From: Romanomermis culicivorax
Taxonomy: Eukaryota > Nematoda > Enoplea > Mermithida > Mermithidae
Direction of reading: 5' to 3'
Length of the DNA stretch: 64,000 nt
Assembly: GCA_963922205.1 (NCBI GenBank)
Contig: CAWUHX010000123.1
Span: 1 to 64,000, forward strand
The notes under the pieces are model-generated. The model did no database searches. It saw only the letters and a program-made list of their open reading frames with translations, and was not told where the DNA came from. Positions 1-12,409 of this stretch are shown in pieces. The position numbers and the translations under genes are program-made. Each line of letters begins with the position of its first letter. The first letter of the stretch is position 1.

Positions 1-342
1 GAGTTGTAACAGTAAAGCAGGTGTTTAAACTGGTTTTATCCAGCTATATGCTAGTAAAATAAGCTAAAGAAACGATATGGGCGCATGTTCATGAGCTATA
101 GAGGTCTTTAAAGCTTTCCCATCATAAAAAGAAAAGATGGTTCAACAGGGTTATAAAAAGTTATTACAGTTCTTTTATAGTATTAAGAATCAAAACAGAA
201 ATACTAGAGTTGTACAGTAAAGCACGTGTTTCAACTGGTTTTATCTGGTTATATGCTAGTAAAATAAGCTAAAGAAATGATATGGACATGTGTTCATGAG
301 TTATAGAGGTCTTTAAAGCTTTCCCATCATAAAAACAAAAGT
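1..342. repeat. Direct repeat, two ~136-bp copies 206 bp apart
   Basis: The block at 1-136 recurs at 207-342 with scattered substitutions (shared landmarks: TATATGCTAGTAAAATAAGC, and TCTTTAAAGCTTTCCCATCA near the end of each). About 70 unrelated bases lie between the copies. It lies just upstream of the polymerase remnant and may be part of that element's noncoding end or an independent repeat; the window edge cuts off anything further left. Confidence 0.8.
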
Positions 343-492
343 ACTACATTAAGCTCATAAACAATAATTAAATCTCTACCATAAAATTAATAGTTTTTGT
401 CAATTTATAAAAATTTTTCATTATTACTGTATGGTTTTGGTGAATAGGTTTTTTTTCTATTTTTCTAATTACTAGTTTGGATAATTTTTATA

Positions 493-2120
493 ATGAAACC
501 TATTTATGAGGATATTACTTCGGATGAAGAGGACATGCCTATGGAGATTTTAGAAGATATTACTTCTGATGAAGATGATGAAACAATTGTGAATGAGGAT
601 TCAGAGAATATTACCTCTGGGGAAGAAGAAGAAGAAACACTTGATAATAATAATATTTTGGAAGAAGAAGAAGAAGAAAAAGAAGGAACTATTTTAGATT
701 ATGATGATGAAGATGATCAATACAAAAGTTTACACCTCACAGTTCTGATGAGGAAGAAATTTATGAATCAGTTCAAATTGGTGGTGGTGGGGGGTAGTGG
801 AGGTGTAACGAATTCATCTTTTGTTGCAGATGATTTTTTCGAACTAGGTCAACCCAGTACCATAAATATTAGGCGTTTTAATACTGAGGGTCACGAGTAC
901 TCTTTGAACTTTTGTAATACTGAACGTATGAATGATTGAAATGCTCAACTCCCGCCAATGTTTCAACATATAGTAGAGCCAATTTCTTAGAATGTCGATG
1001 ATAATGCATTTATGACGTTTTCCTTTGACCATCTGGATTTGAAAAAAGGTTGCGTTTTGATACCTTTTAGACCAAAACATGCTTTAACTGGAGATTTGAT
1101 TGTAAACACTCTTAATGCTGTTCTTCAATTAAATTAGCAAATACAAATTGATAGCCATCAAGCTACAATTTGTATGATTGTTGTAACACCACCTGAAGGT
1201 AGTGATAAGCTAATTAAAATTACTTATGTAACATTTTGTTTTTATTTATTTTAATTTAAGGTATTCACAATGCTCATCAATATTTAAAACATAATGATTT
1301 CCTGAAAGATAAACGCTGTATTATTCGAATCAACAACACGGATGATTTATGTTTTCCTAGAGCTCTAGTTGTTGCTTGAGCTTACATTCATAAAAAAGAT
1401 AGGAATGCTGTGCACAAATGGGAAAGTATTCCAAAGTCTGATAAGAAAAATGTATTGCAAGCAAAAGTTGCTAAAGAACTGATGACCCTGGTAGGATTAG
1501 CTAATCATCAAGGGTCTTGTGGTTTTCATCAATGGGGAAAACTGCAAGTTGTTTTATTACCCAATTATCAGATCAAAATTTTTAGGAAAGAACGGTTTAA
1601 AGATTTAATATTTAGAGGTTAGAGTTTTTATTCTTCTGTTATTGTGTATGCATTTAAAGTTTTAAGGACCTGAAGCAAGGCATGTTTTGAATATTTACTA
1701 TCATGATAATCATTATTGGGTCATTACAAAGATGCCTGGTTTTTTTGACCGCAGCTACTTTTGTCCTCATTGAGATCTAGCCTACAATAACAAAGTGGAA
1801 CACAGATGCAGAAATGTTTGCCCTTTGTGTTACACTACACCTCCATGTAATCAATTTAATGCTCCAAACTGCAAAGATTGTCTGCGATATTTTAAAAATG
1901 AGGAGTGTTTTGCTCGACACAAGTTTGTTTTTACTCAAAAAGGTCAGTCCAAATGTCAAAAAAACTGGGGTATCTATTTGTAACCATTTCAAAGTGTGCG
2001 AGCAATATGATACACTGGTTTGAGGAGCACATTCTAAACCTCATAATTGCAGTTATTTTGAATGCAAAACATGCAATGAGAGTATACCTAGAAAAGGTAT
2101 CAGAAATGATATAACTATTT
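493..2120 (+). pseudogene. N-terminal part of protein-primed family B DNA polymerase, decayed
   Basis: The first open stretch (493-939) is very acidic, rich in Asp and Glu, with a repeated DITSDE motif. The same frame continues to about 1199 through in-frame stops at 937, 988 and about 1135. An intron-like gap follows (donor after about 1199, acceptor TTTAAG near 1260), then a region with the motif DLCFPRALVVA and a stop right after it. After a second intron (1620-1670) comes a cysteine/histidine-rich zinc-binding region (1760-1985) containing FCPH, CPLC and CKDC, with one expected Cys position now TGA. Acidic leader, LCFPRALVVA-type motif and zinc region preceding the polymerase are known from large animal-genome polymerases of Maverick/Polinton and adintovirus type; I infer this is the 5' half of the gene at 2164-5303. 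Several stops show it is not functional. Confidence 0.6.
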
Positions 2121-2163
2121 TATTTTATTTTGAAATTTTTAAAGTTTAGGACATTTATGTTTT

Positions 2164-5100
2164 ATGCAACCTGTTGGTAGCGAACAAATTGAAGAGGAAG
2201 AAGATGTATTTGAAACAAATGCTGATGAGAATGAGTGTCTAGTTGATAATGAAACAGCAATTACCAATCAGTGCCCGTTAATCAAAAATTGGTTTTTTAT
2301 GATTTTGAGACTACGCAGGAAAAAATTCTACGACAAACCAAATTAGGGGATGTGTTCGAACATGAACCAAATTTATGTGTTGTCCATACTGTATGCGATC
2401 AGTGTCGTCAAAACGAGGGAAATTTTTGTTGTGATATGTGTGGTCAACGCGAACGTATTTTCAAAGGATCTACATGTCTAAATGATTTCTGTGAAAACCT
2501 TTTTGCAAAAGGCATGAAAAATATTACAGCAATAGCACATAATTCTCGAGGATTCGATGGACAATTTATAATGCAGTTTTTGTATCGTAATGGTCATCAT
2601 AAACTACATATCATTAATAAGGGTGAATTAGTAAATTGTTTTATAGTTTTTTCATTTCCATCCATTTACTTATTTTTAGGTTTAGAGTTGATGTGTATCA
2701 AAATTGGATCAATAAAAATTATTGATTCTCTGAACTTTCTTCTGATGCCTTTGGCCGCTCTACCGAAAACATTTGAAATAAGTGAAATATGTGAAGGATA
2801 TTTCCCTCATTTCTTTAATAGAAAGGAAAATTATGGATATATTGGACCATATCCTTCGCCAGACATGTATGGTTACAATGCTATGAAGCTTGCAGCTCCT
2901 GCCACATTTCTGAATTCCTATAATGGAAAGCTTGAAGCAGTAAGTTCGCAAAAGTATAAAGTTTTGCATTTAAATGTGTCATTGTTTAGGTATGTCAATT
3001 TAATTTTGATAATGAGTTACTTGATTACCCTTGTAGCGATGTGCAAGTTTTACGACAATGTTGCATGAAATTTGGAGATATTTTTATGGAAGAAACAGAT
3101 GTTGATCCTTTTGAAAATTCAATAACCATTGCTAGTGCTTGCAACTTAGTTTTCCGACGTTTATTTTTGAAGCCGAATAGTATTGGTGTAATACCATACA
3201 AAGGTTATTGTAAAGAGGAAAGACAGTCTGTTATAGCCTTAAAATGGTTAAAATGATTATCCTATAAAAATGAAAAACTGTATATTTGACATAAACTTAA
3301 TGGTGATGAAATTCAATTTGGAAAATACAAGGTTGATGGTTTATCAGGTAATTTTGTCTAAATTTTTGAAATTTTAATATCTATCTATCTATGTATATGT
3401 TTGTTCATTAAAGGAACAACCGTGTATGGATTTTACGGTTGTTATTGGGATAGTTGCCCCAAATGTATGAAAAATAGACATCAGTTAACAGCCAACAATG
3501 ATAGAAAAGCAGTCGATGCATATGAACGCACTTTTAATCGGGCAATGGAATTTCAATCAATCCGTTATATCGTGGTTGAAATGTGGGAATGCGAGCTCTT
3601 AGAACAACGTCACTCAAATCATGAAATGAAAACATTTTTTGATACAGATGAAATACCTGAACCTATAAATCCTCGAGAAGGTAAAATCTTGAATTGTTTT
3701 TTTTCATTTTGTCAAAAGTATTCTTGTCTTAGCTTTCTTCGGCAGTCCCACTAATGCTGTAAAATTGTATCACAAAATTAAGTACAATGAAGATGGAACA
3801 CCTGCAGAAAAGATCAATTATGTAGATGTGTGCAGCTTATACCCATTTGTCAACAAATATGGGAAATACCCTACTGGTCATCTAAAAATCTTTACCAAAG
3901 GTTTTGAAGAGGTCAACTCAACTTCCCAACCTCATGAGTAATTAATCAAGTGTACGGTTTTACCGCCTCCCAAACTCTTACATCCTGTTCTACCATATCG
4001 ACATGGTGGTAAATTATTGTTTCCTTTATGCAAAACTTGTACACATGATTCACAAAAGACCACATGCAAGCATAATGACCAAGACAGAGCATTAGATGGT
4101 ACCTGGGTTACAATAGAATTATACAAAGCCTTAGAGAAGGGATATAAGGTATATTGTTACTGTAATGGTTCACTTTTCCTATGTATATTATTTATTTTTG
4201 TTTCAGATCCTCAAGATTTTTGAGGTTTGGCATTATGATAATATTGAGCGATATCATCCAACCAAAAACCCCGATGGTGGTTTATTCACTCAATACATCA
4301 ACACTTTTATGAAAATGAAATTAGTAAGTTTTATATTATGTAAATGTGACAGAATATGATTGTATTTTTTATAGGAGAGTGAAGGTTACCCTGCTAGAGC
4401 TCAGACAGATGAGCAAAAACGTAAATACCAGATGGAGGTCTATTGACCCAAGAATATTTCATTGGATCCTTCAGAAATTTTGAAAAATCCTGGAAAGAGG
4501 GCTTTTGCGAAATTAATGGTAAATTCTTTCTGGGGAAAGGTAACTTTGCATAGCTTTTGTATTTTATTTATTTAATTATTTTATGTTTTTAGTTTGGTCA
4601 GCAAAACAATATGGATAAGACTGTTATCCACAATGCACCCAAAGAATATTTTGAGCTTGTGATGAATGTGGTCAACATTATTAGGATGTTAGACTAATCA
4701 ATGAACAATGGTGTCAATAACCTATTGTCAACATGATGATTTTGCTGACATCATGGGGAATACTAATGCTGTTATTGCAGCTTATACGACAGCTCAGGCT
4801 CGAGTAAAGTTATATTCTTACATTGAATGATTAAAAAGTCGAGTATTGCATTTGACACGGACAGTATTAGTTACCTGTCAACAGTAGACAAACAACAATA
4901 TCAGGTACCCACTGGTTGGTGCCTTGGTGAAATGACTGACAAATTAGGTGAATATGGCCCTGGACCTTACATTACCAAATTCGTCAGTGGAGGTCCAAAA
5001 CATTACGCTTGCAGGTTGTACAGTCCATCTACAGACCAATACCGTCACATAATCAAAGTTCACAGTATCACTTTGTCATTAGATACTATGAAAAAAGATA

Positions 5101-5303
5101 ATTTTTATTTGCTTCATCGAATGGTTTTTGCCTTTGTAAAAAACAATGGAAAAGAAGAAGTAAGTGTATATAGTCTTCCTATTGCGCGTCAACAAGATCG
5201 TAAAGTTGTTACTGGTAAAACTTTGAAAAAATTTGGTGTAGTGTATGATAAACGTATTTTGAAACATAATTTTTGTACGTTTCATTATGGTTGGACTAAA
5301 TGA
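2164..5303 (+). pseudogene. Protein-primed family B DNA polymerase (Maverick/Polinton-like), intron-bearing, decayed
   Basis: All hallmark motifs occur in order: Exo I FYDFETTQ (about 2295), Exo II AHNSRGFDGQF (about 2540), an Exo III-like Tyr-x3-Asp (about 3025), the cysteine motif VYGFYGCYWDSC (about 3422), palm motif A YVDVCSLYP (about 3820), motif B KLMVNSFWGK (about 4510) and motif C DTDS (about 4855). The C-terminus (VVYDKR and a final HYGW, stop at 5303) matches the normal end of this family. The reading frame is split by at least six short AT-rich introns with GT...TTTTAG or TTTCAG ends (for example about 2625-2680, 2940-2990, 4147-4205, 4323-4374, 4539-4592). Breaks: a frame change near 2280, and stops near 3256, 3940, 4445, 4700 and 4830. 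The family copies linear elements with terminal proteins. No terminal repeats, integrase, ATPase or capsid genes were found nearby, so this is an isolated gene remnant. Confidence 0.8.
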
Positions 5304-5387
5304 TTTTTACAATGAACTAAAATGTTGCATCGATTTAAAAAAATTTTCATTTTGATATGTAAAGATTTTTTAACTCTCCAAATTTTC

Positions 5388-5503
5388 TACACGCTTTTTA
5401 CAACCAGCTCGTTCTGGTCATTTTTCCATAAAAGACCTTATCGGTCTACATGCTTTTTATGGACAGCTCGTTCTGGTCATTTTTTATGAAAAACCTTCTT
5501 GGT
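5388..5503. repeat. Tandem repeat, two 59-bp units
   Basis: Units begin at 5388 and 5447 (CTACACGCTTTTTAC and CTACATGCTTTTTAT) and share CAGCTCGTTCTGGTCATTTT. It lies about 85 bp after the polymerase stop codon. Confidence 0.75.
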
Positions 5504-5690
5504 CATTTTTGGCAGACAATCAAACTTTATACGCATGTACCCATAAGGATAATGTTTCATCACGTATAGACTCTCTCGAGATTTTACTCATTAAACAGAC
5601 CATTACTGAACAATTTGATCATTCTGACATTTATTGACTTGAATGATTGTTCAGGAATGGGACCTCCGAACATATTTAGGCCTGCACGTG

Positions 5691-5765
5691 GCGCCCTTTT
5701 GTCAAAGGGGGTCCAGGGGCGCAAATTTTTGAAAGGCTTCCTCTGCCCATGAGGAAGCCGTTTTT
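5691..5765. other. Two GC-rich hairpins, second followed by T-run
   Basis: GCGCCC at 5691 can pair with GGGGCGC ending near 5722, with a smaller CCTTTTG/CAAAGG helix inside. A second, perfect 9-bp stem (GGCTTCCTC at 5735-5743 with GAGGAAGCC at 5751-5759, 7-nt loop) is followed by GTTTTT. Such GC-rich foldings stand out in this AT-rich window. Possible RNA 3'-end structure or end of an element; function unknown. Confidence 0.6.
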
Positions 5766-5962
5766 AAACATGATCTCTTTTTATTTTTTTCCATTTTTTG
5801 TTCACTTTAGTTTTCCTTTTTCATTTTCCATTCATCATCGATTTTCCTTTTCTACCTACAATAACTCAACTATTACCATAATTCCACTATTACCATAATC
5901 AAAAAATTACTGTAATTCCACTATTATGGTAACTCTAGAACCTGTATGCTTAACCATAACCC

Positions 5963-6110
5963 CTATAAATCGACAAAAAATCAACCGTATATATTTACCA
6001 TACCCACTATAAATCGACGAAAAATCGACCATATATGTTTACCATACCCCCTATAAATCAGCCAAAAATCGACTGTATATGTTTACTATACCTCCTATAA
6101 ATGACAAATT
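5963..6110. repeat. Tandem repeat with exact 44-bp period
   Basis: CTATAAAT starts at 5963, 6007, 6051 and 6095, giving three full units and a partial fourth. Each unit has the form CTATAAATCGACNAAAAATC followed by GTATATGTTTACCATACCCC with substitutions. Just upstream (5878-5935) short ATTCCACTATTACCATAAT-type motifs also repeat. Confidence 0.85.
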
Positions 6111-6175
6111 ACAGGGGGTACGCAAAACATAGGACTATGCTTAACCATACCCCCATATGGGCCGGCCTTACTACT

Positions 6176-8297
6176 GATGGTACAAGTCTTTTCCTAAAAA
6201 ATTCTGACTTGAAAAATTATCAAACTTACAAGTTGAACATATGTGTGCCCAGTTTTTTTTGAAAAAAAAATTTTCTTTCATGTCTCCATCAAGTTTTATT
6301 TTCTTGTTGATGTCACATTTCCACCAGAGTTGATTTTTTCTTTGGCAATGATTTCAAAGACTTGTTCAACTGTATTACCTTTATTTACTATTTTTTAATA
6401 ATTTACATGTAAAGGAATAATCATCACAAATAATAGTGGAACTCATATGTGTGTCTGTTCAATACTGATATAAGAATCTATGCATTCAGGTTAATATGTA
6501 GAGTAACCTACTAAAATAATGAGGCACTAGAATACCAATACAAGACACATGAAAAATGGCAAACTATCCATACATTTCGGCATTTCTCAATGATATGTTG
6601 TATCATCAGCATGAAAATTTGTATTGATGCACCTTGTATACTTACTTTGAATTTACCCTTTTGTTTTCCATGGATCTTTCTATTTTTGTTATCATGGCAA
6701 GTTTTTTTGAAGATTTTCATTTCAATGAAAAGGCTTTTGATATAGAATTATATTTGTCATCAAATATGCATGACATTGTATTCAGGTCAATTATGATGGA
6801 ACTTTGTCCACTCAACAAGGCTGCCATCTTATCGTGTTCCCTGATAATGTTGTATGACAACTGAATTGGTAACCTTTTTAACAATACTATTACTAGTAGT
6901 TGTACAGGGGTACATAAAAGATTCAAGTTAGGTTTAACATCATTAAATTGTCTAGAGTGACCACTGTTCAATCAACAAAAATTGAGAGGAATGTGAAACA
7001 TTTGAATATTAGTCCAAAAATGCTAGCCATCAAAATGCAGGCAAAGCATTAGCCTATTACCGCAAAAAATGTTTGAACTAAAAATTCTACTCATTCGGTT
7101 GATTGTTCGAGGAGAACAACTGCAGCATTTATCAATTTTAGTTTATTTTACATTTACTGTAGCTAAAGTATTTTTTTATTTACAGTCTCATATTTGTATA
7201 AGTTATTGAACGTAATATTGTACTTACAGAAACCCTTACAAATGTAACGGGTAAATTATAGTCATCACATCATATTTTTTACAAATTCATCAGATTTGAT
7301 TATGTAGATGAATTAAGACTCTACACATATACAAATTTCTGATGCATAAATATAGTATGTCACAAAAGGTTTTTGTATATGTGCAGAGAGTTGTGTGAAA
7401 ATGGTAAATTATAGTTGGTGTATTTTACAAATATTATTTTATGAATATTTCAAATTTAATATTGTATCAATACAGATTGTCAAATGTGGTAATAGTATAT
7501 TATTGTTGACATTTTTTACAAATGAATATAGTGACTACATTTTAAAATGATTTTAACCCTGCACATCTAGAAATCTCTATGTGTTTGCAGACAATGTCAT
7601 GATGTTAAACCCAACTTGAATCTTTTATGTACCCCCAGTATGGGCCCCTATAACTACTAGTAATAGTATTGTAAAACAGGTTACCAATCCAGTTGTCATA
7701 CAACATATCAGGCACCACAATAAGGTGGCAGCCTCATTGAGTGAAAAAAGTTCCATCTTAATTGACCTGACTACAATATGAGTCATGCATCAAAAAACTT
7801 GCCATGATAACAACAACCATGGAAAACAAAAGGGTAAATTCGAAGTAAGTATACAGGGTGCATCAATACAAAATTTCATGCTGATGATATAACATATTAT
7901 TGAGAAATGCTGGAATGTATAGATAGTTTGCCATTTTTCAAGTGTCTTGTGGTATTATAGTGCCTCATTATGTTAGTACGTTACTTCACATATTAACTTG
8001 AGTGCATAGTTATTGAACAAGCACAAATATAAGTTCCACTATTATTTGTGATGATCATTCATTTGCATTTAAATTATTCAAACATGGTGAATAAAGCAAT
8101 ACAGTTAAACAAGTCTTTGAAATCATTGCCAATGAAAAAATCAACTCTGGTGGAAATGTGACATCGACAAGAAAATACAACTTAATGGATACATAAAAGA
8201 AAATTTTTTTTCAAAAAAAACTGGGTGCATATAGGTTCAACCTGTGTGTTAAATAATTTTTTAAGTCAGAATTTTTTACCAAAAGACTTGTACCATC
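6176..8297. mobile_element. Foldback element with ~0.7-kb inverted arms
   Basis: The segment from 6176 to about 6955 is largely the reverse complement of about 7600 to 8297. Outer ends are GATGGTACAAGTC and GACTTGTACCATC. Matching internal landmarks include TTTACCCTTTTGTTTTCCAT (about 6654) against ATGGAAAACAAAAGGGTAAA (about 7819). The central ~640 bp holds shorter AT-rich imperfect repeats and no convincing protein. The ORFs within the arms are non-coding by-products of the palindrome. No clear target duplication was found. This is the structure of a foldback-type or large-TIR non-autonomous DNA transposon. Confidence 0.8.
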
Positions 8298-9379
8298 CTT
8301 TTAAGTGACTAATCAATTAGGAGTCTTGTTTCATACCTTAAAGTGATTAAAAATCTGAGTCAGCAAACATATTCTCACTTTACTTCTAAACTTCTAAAAC
8401 TGAATAACTTCCGAAACTGGATAAATTATTCAAGTTCTCAAAGTCTAACAGACTTCCTGTAAAAACGTCTACTTGAATTTCAGTCCTTAAGTACAGTTAA
8501 TCCACTGGACTGTCCTCTAAAATATGGGTGATTTTGGAGAGAAGCAAAGAGATTGACCCATGAATTGTTACAATTCATTCACATTTTCTTTCTACTTCTT
8601 CCTTTCTTTACCTCATTTCTCATAATCTATTTTTTGACTAGTTTATTGGAAAACTGTAGAAACGTTGGTCCAGATGCCCTCAGCAATCTTTCTGCAGTTC
8701 TTGGGAGATTCCTGACCCAGTTCTAACCCTGATGCTAACTGGTCTACCCAGATATGGTGTCTAGGGGATGTGGCACTGAGAGGTTTAGTGTAACATCCAG
8801 TGTCAATTATGGAATTATTATCATTAAATAAAATCATAAACACAATGTAAAATAAAGCATTGCAACACCATAGGTACAATGCCAAAAATGCAAAATCAAA
8901 GCAAAATAGCATCTACAAAGCAAAGAGCCCACCAAAAAAAAGTCAGAGCTGGTGCACACACACAAATAGTAAGTAAAGTAACAATTGAGCCAAATTATTC
9001 GAATATGTAAATGTAGAAACAGGCTCCACTTGATATACCCACAACATCACTCAAAAAACATGACAGTTAGTCACCCAAAAATGCTAAATGATAGGAACAA
9101 ACAAACTGAAAACAAACAAAAAAGACACCACACAATACTGTTTTGCACTATGCAAAATTTTGTCATCCATTTTTTTTGTCATCCATTTTTGTCATCCATT
9201 TGTTTTTGTATCAAAAAGAATATAACGCAAACTGTTTTGACATATTTGTTTGTTTACCTAATGAAAAGTCAACTTACTTTAACAACAAAGAACTTTAGAA
9301 ACAAAATGAATAATGATAGAGGACCAAAGGTCAGAGGAATTGACCCTCTGACAAAATGCCCTGATGGGGCGAAAAAAGG
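8298..9379. other. No recognisable gene
   Basis: AT-rich sequence. The open frame at 8985-9428 has low-complexity composition (Lys/Asn/His and Phe/Cys rich), begins without recognisable context and shows no motif, so I do not call it a gene. A TTTGTCATCCATTTTT motif is repeated three times near 9160-9200. Confidence 0.5.
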
Positions 9380-9560
9380 AGAATATACTTGCTTGGATAG
9401 TTGCCAAGCTAGAAAAAGGGTGGAATAGGTTTTTGGAAACTTGGATGAGAGTTTAAAAACTCCAGTTTTGTAATATTGGATTTTCATTCTTTCTCATTAA
9501 AAAATTTTCCAATGTCTGTGAAAAGAAATATTCTGCAGCTTTGTGCATTTGGTCCTCACC
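9380..9560. repeat. Left copy of inverted repeat flanking the LTR element
   Basis: This block matches the reverse complement of about 24270-24430: both contain CTTGCTTGGATAGTTGCCAA, a GTTTAAAAACTCCAGTTTT stretch and ATTCTGCAGC. It ends about 15 bp before the 5' LTR. The right copy is about 720 bp beyond the 3' LTR. Either the retrotransposon landed between two inverted copies of an older repeat or inside the loop of a larger foldback. Confidence 0.75.
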
Positions 9561-9575
9561 TAGAATTGTGTCGAC

Positions 9576-10177
9576 TGTTGGGGATGTACTTACGGTAGTA
9601 GTAATCCCACATCTATGCAAAATTGGTGAATCACCAAAGTTACGATTCGACCAAACAGAGAAAGTTTTAGCATTCTTGTACTTTGGTGTGTCGTGGGCGA
9701 GTCGCGTTCGCTTCTGTTTATAATATTTCTTTTACGCCCAATAAAGGCAAACCTCGACAGACCGACAAACACATCTATTTACATAATAATATTATTATTA
9801 TTATTTATTATTTTATTGTTATATATTACTTGCGCATTAAGCTGAAGTGGGAGCTGCCTTACACGGGATCCAAAGCCAAGGTAAAGCCCCAGCTCCATTG
9901 GATATTAGTGCAGTGAGTTCTGTGTACTTGTGTAAACCTTTAGGAGGCATCAGGGGTGACCCTGAGTGCCCTTCAATTGCAAGAGTTAGAGTTCCAGTTA
10001 CTTACTAGTGACTGAAGGTTGTGTTTATTTCTGCTTAAGGACTGTTGCATTGTGTTTAGTTGATTAATAATATGAAGCTCCTTTGAGTGACCTACAGTAG
10101 TTGGTTGAATACAAGCCAATAGGACTTGAGTTATATTGCTGACGTCTTTTGACCTAAGCAGAGAAGTAAACATAACA
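9576..10177 (+). repeat. 5' LTR
   Basis: 602 bp, TGTTGGGG...ACATAACA. It has a TATA-like TTATAATATT at about 9719 and a polyadenylation signal AATAAA at 9740-9745, placing the R region near there. It carries a 31-bp segment (about 9935-9965) that the 3' LTR lacks. The sequence right after the LTR, AGTGGTGGCTTCTGACACTT, is the primer-binding-site position; I could not assign the primer tRNA by eye. Confidence 0.93.
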
Positions 10178-10271
10178 AGTGGTGGCTTCTGACACTTGCA
10201 ATACGGAAGAGCACAGGGTCACTTGAGGTGTCACAAATTCTAAAGGTTTTTACAAAGACTTAGGACTCAAA

Positions 10272-12350
10272 ATGTCCAAATATAATGAGGATTTAGCCTC
10301 TGGTACGACTTTACTGAGGACTCTGCCTGGTGTAAGGCATGATGAGGGGGATAAATCTTTCCCACTGCCCATGATATCTAATACTACGAGCAAGCAGAAA
10401 GGCTCCGACTCAAGTGCCATAAGCCAGCAGGCTGAGGTAAAATTGGACCGAGTAAGCGCACCCAATTCCGTAGCCCCCATAATGGCCAGTAATAATACCA
10501 ATAATATGGCCACAGCAAAGGAACTATTTACTGCCAGGATAGAGATGCTCACATATTGGCGCCTATCGATAGAAGGCAGAAATTGGCCGAGGATCATATT
10601 GATCCATTTGATCAATTTAAAGAGGAACTTTTTTGATGACCTCGACAACAATTCAACACGTATCATCGCGAATACATCAACAAAAATTTGGATAATATTC
10701 GGGACGATTTATGATTTGAAATGAGTCAAAAGGATGACGAAATCCAATGGTTAAACATCAAAATTGACAAAATGGCCGATTCAATGATCGGAGTCCAAGG
10801 ACTATTGGAAAGATTCGTCCTGGATCAGAAAGAAAGGGATATCTGAGTGAGTAGGACTACAGATTGACCATTGCAAACTCAGGAGATGTGTAGAACTTTG
10901 CCAATGACGTCTGCAACCTGTATTGCCAATGACCAAAGGTTAGGGCAGATGGAAGCAGATGAGTCAGAGCAAAAGTTCACAGTCAAACCTATTGTGAAAT
11001 CAAAGGCTTCTACAGAAAAATGGGTAACTGAACCGCTTGTTGTTTGAGAACAAGCAAGTGATATAGTTGCTCAATTTTTCCAAGAGGCTGATGAGGAAGC
11101 AGCAGGTAGTCATAAGGAAAGCAAACATACTACGTCGAAGCACAAACAATCCAAAAAGTCCACACGAGGAAATTCATCAGATTCTGATGACTCCTCAGTG
11201 GATGGATTGGAGCCTACTGCGTCAGATATAGTGAAGGCTGTAAAGCCAAAGCTACTCCTCGATGACATGACTGAAACACAAGTTCTCAGCTTCCTAAATG
11301 ATTTAGAGGCAGAGTTTACGTCAGAAACCACTGATAAAATGAAGCTGGCTGCCTTACAAGCACTTTCTAAGGGTGTACCGAAAGCTGCTGCCAAAAGATT
11401 CAAGAGTTACGAAAAAGCCCGAAGGAAGTTGCTCAAAGTGCAAGCTCCAGATTCAAATGACAGTATGCAAACAAGGGAGCTGATGAACGTAAAGCAGGAA
11501 TTTGATGAACCTCCAGTGAAGTTCCTCAAGAGAATTAGTGTGCTAGTAGATAGATTGTATCCTAATAAGACCCAAGAGTTCAGAGATCCCTTCATAATTG
11601 ATACCTTTTTGTATAAAGCATCTGAAGAGTATCAGATGGAGTTGTTGGATCAAAGAGAGAAGTATGAAACATGGCATGATCTAGAAGACGATGTGCACAA
11701 GATAGATGAGCCGAATACAGCTGCTTATAAAAAGAGAGGAACTGTGGAATCTCCAATTGTGATAAATGAAGTGACGATGGGGGAAGGGCAAGCTGAAGTG
11801 GCTTATGTTGGAAGAAATAAATTTGGCAATGCCCCACAAAGGCAGTTTCAAAATAAAGCTATGCGACAGCAAGCAAGGAGAGAGAAGCAAGCCCCAATCC
11901 TAGTGTCAGAAAAGAAGGATTCCGATACTTCTGTCCAGGAGAATAACTCACAGGGGACTCAAATGGCTACTACTCCCCAAAAGGGAAAAGAGCCTGAGGA
12001 ACCTAGCAGTGATTCTGTTCTAGCAAAGTTGTCGCAGGAGATTGCGAAGTTGGCTCAATGTTATCAGGACATAAGCCAAAAGACTGATGCTAAATTGAAT
12101 GAAATTTCTGCCAAAGTTAATAAGGGCAAACCCCAAAAACCTGGTGGAAACGAGTTCAGGTAACCATATTGTTGATACCATAGAAATAATTCTCATGACA
12201 TGTCCAAATGTAAAACCCTTCAATGGAAAAATGCACAAGGACGTAATTGGAATAATTGATATGGTGGAAATAGAGGTTTCAGGCAACAGTTTGGAGGCTT
12301 TAGAGGAGGATATGTTGGCGGGAGCAGTAGAGGAGCTCATGCCGTAGGTT
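10272..12350 (+). pseudogene. gag: gag of the LTR element, broken
   Basis: The ATG at 10272 lies 94 bp after the LTR. The frame changes near 10555 and 10640, then a frame-2 stretch runs to 12350 with stops at 10844, 10865, 11045, 12161, 12173 and 12257. The longest clean part (11198-12163) is charged and mostly helical, as expected for capsid. A zinc motif C-x2-H-x4-H-x4-C occupies 12170-12211, with a TGA at its second position. It is followed by a Gly/Arg-rich stretch (about 12260-12335, GGFRGGYVGG). This resembles the CxxH-type nucleocapsid finger of many Ty3 elements. The gag frame continues without shift into the protease region. Confidence 0.75.
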
Positions 12351-12409
12351 ATTATGGTGATACTATAGATTATGATACTTATCAACAGTTCATTGATTAC
12401 CAGAATAGA

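Noticed and set aside
5735..5765. Rho-independent terminator
   Set aside because: Hairpin plus T-run fits the shape, but the setting is eukaryotic; kept only as a hairpin.
6634..6971. ORFs of 76-84 codons inside the 6.2-8.3 kb element
   Set aside because: They fall in the inverted arms and are not conserved in frame between the two arms.
8985..9428. 147-codon ORF
   Set aside because: Low-complexity composition, overlaps the inverted repeat next to the LTR, no motif.
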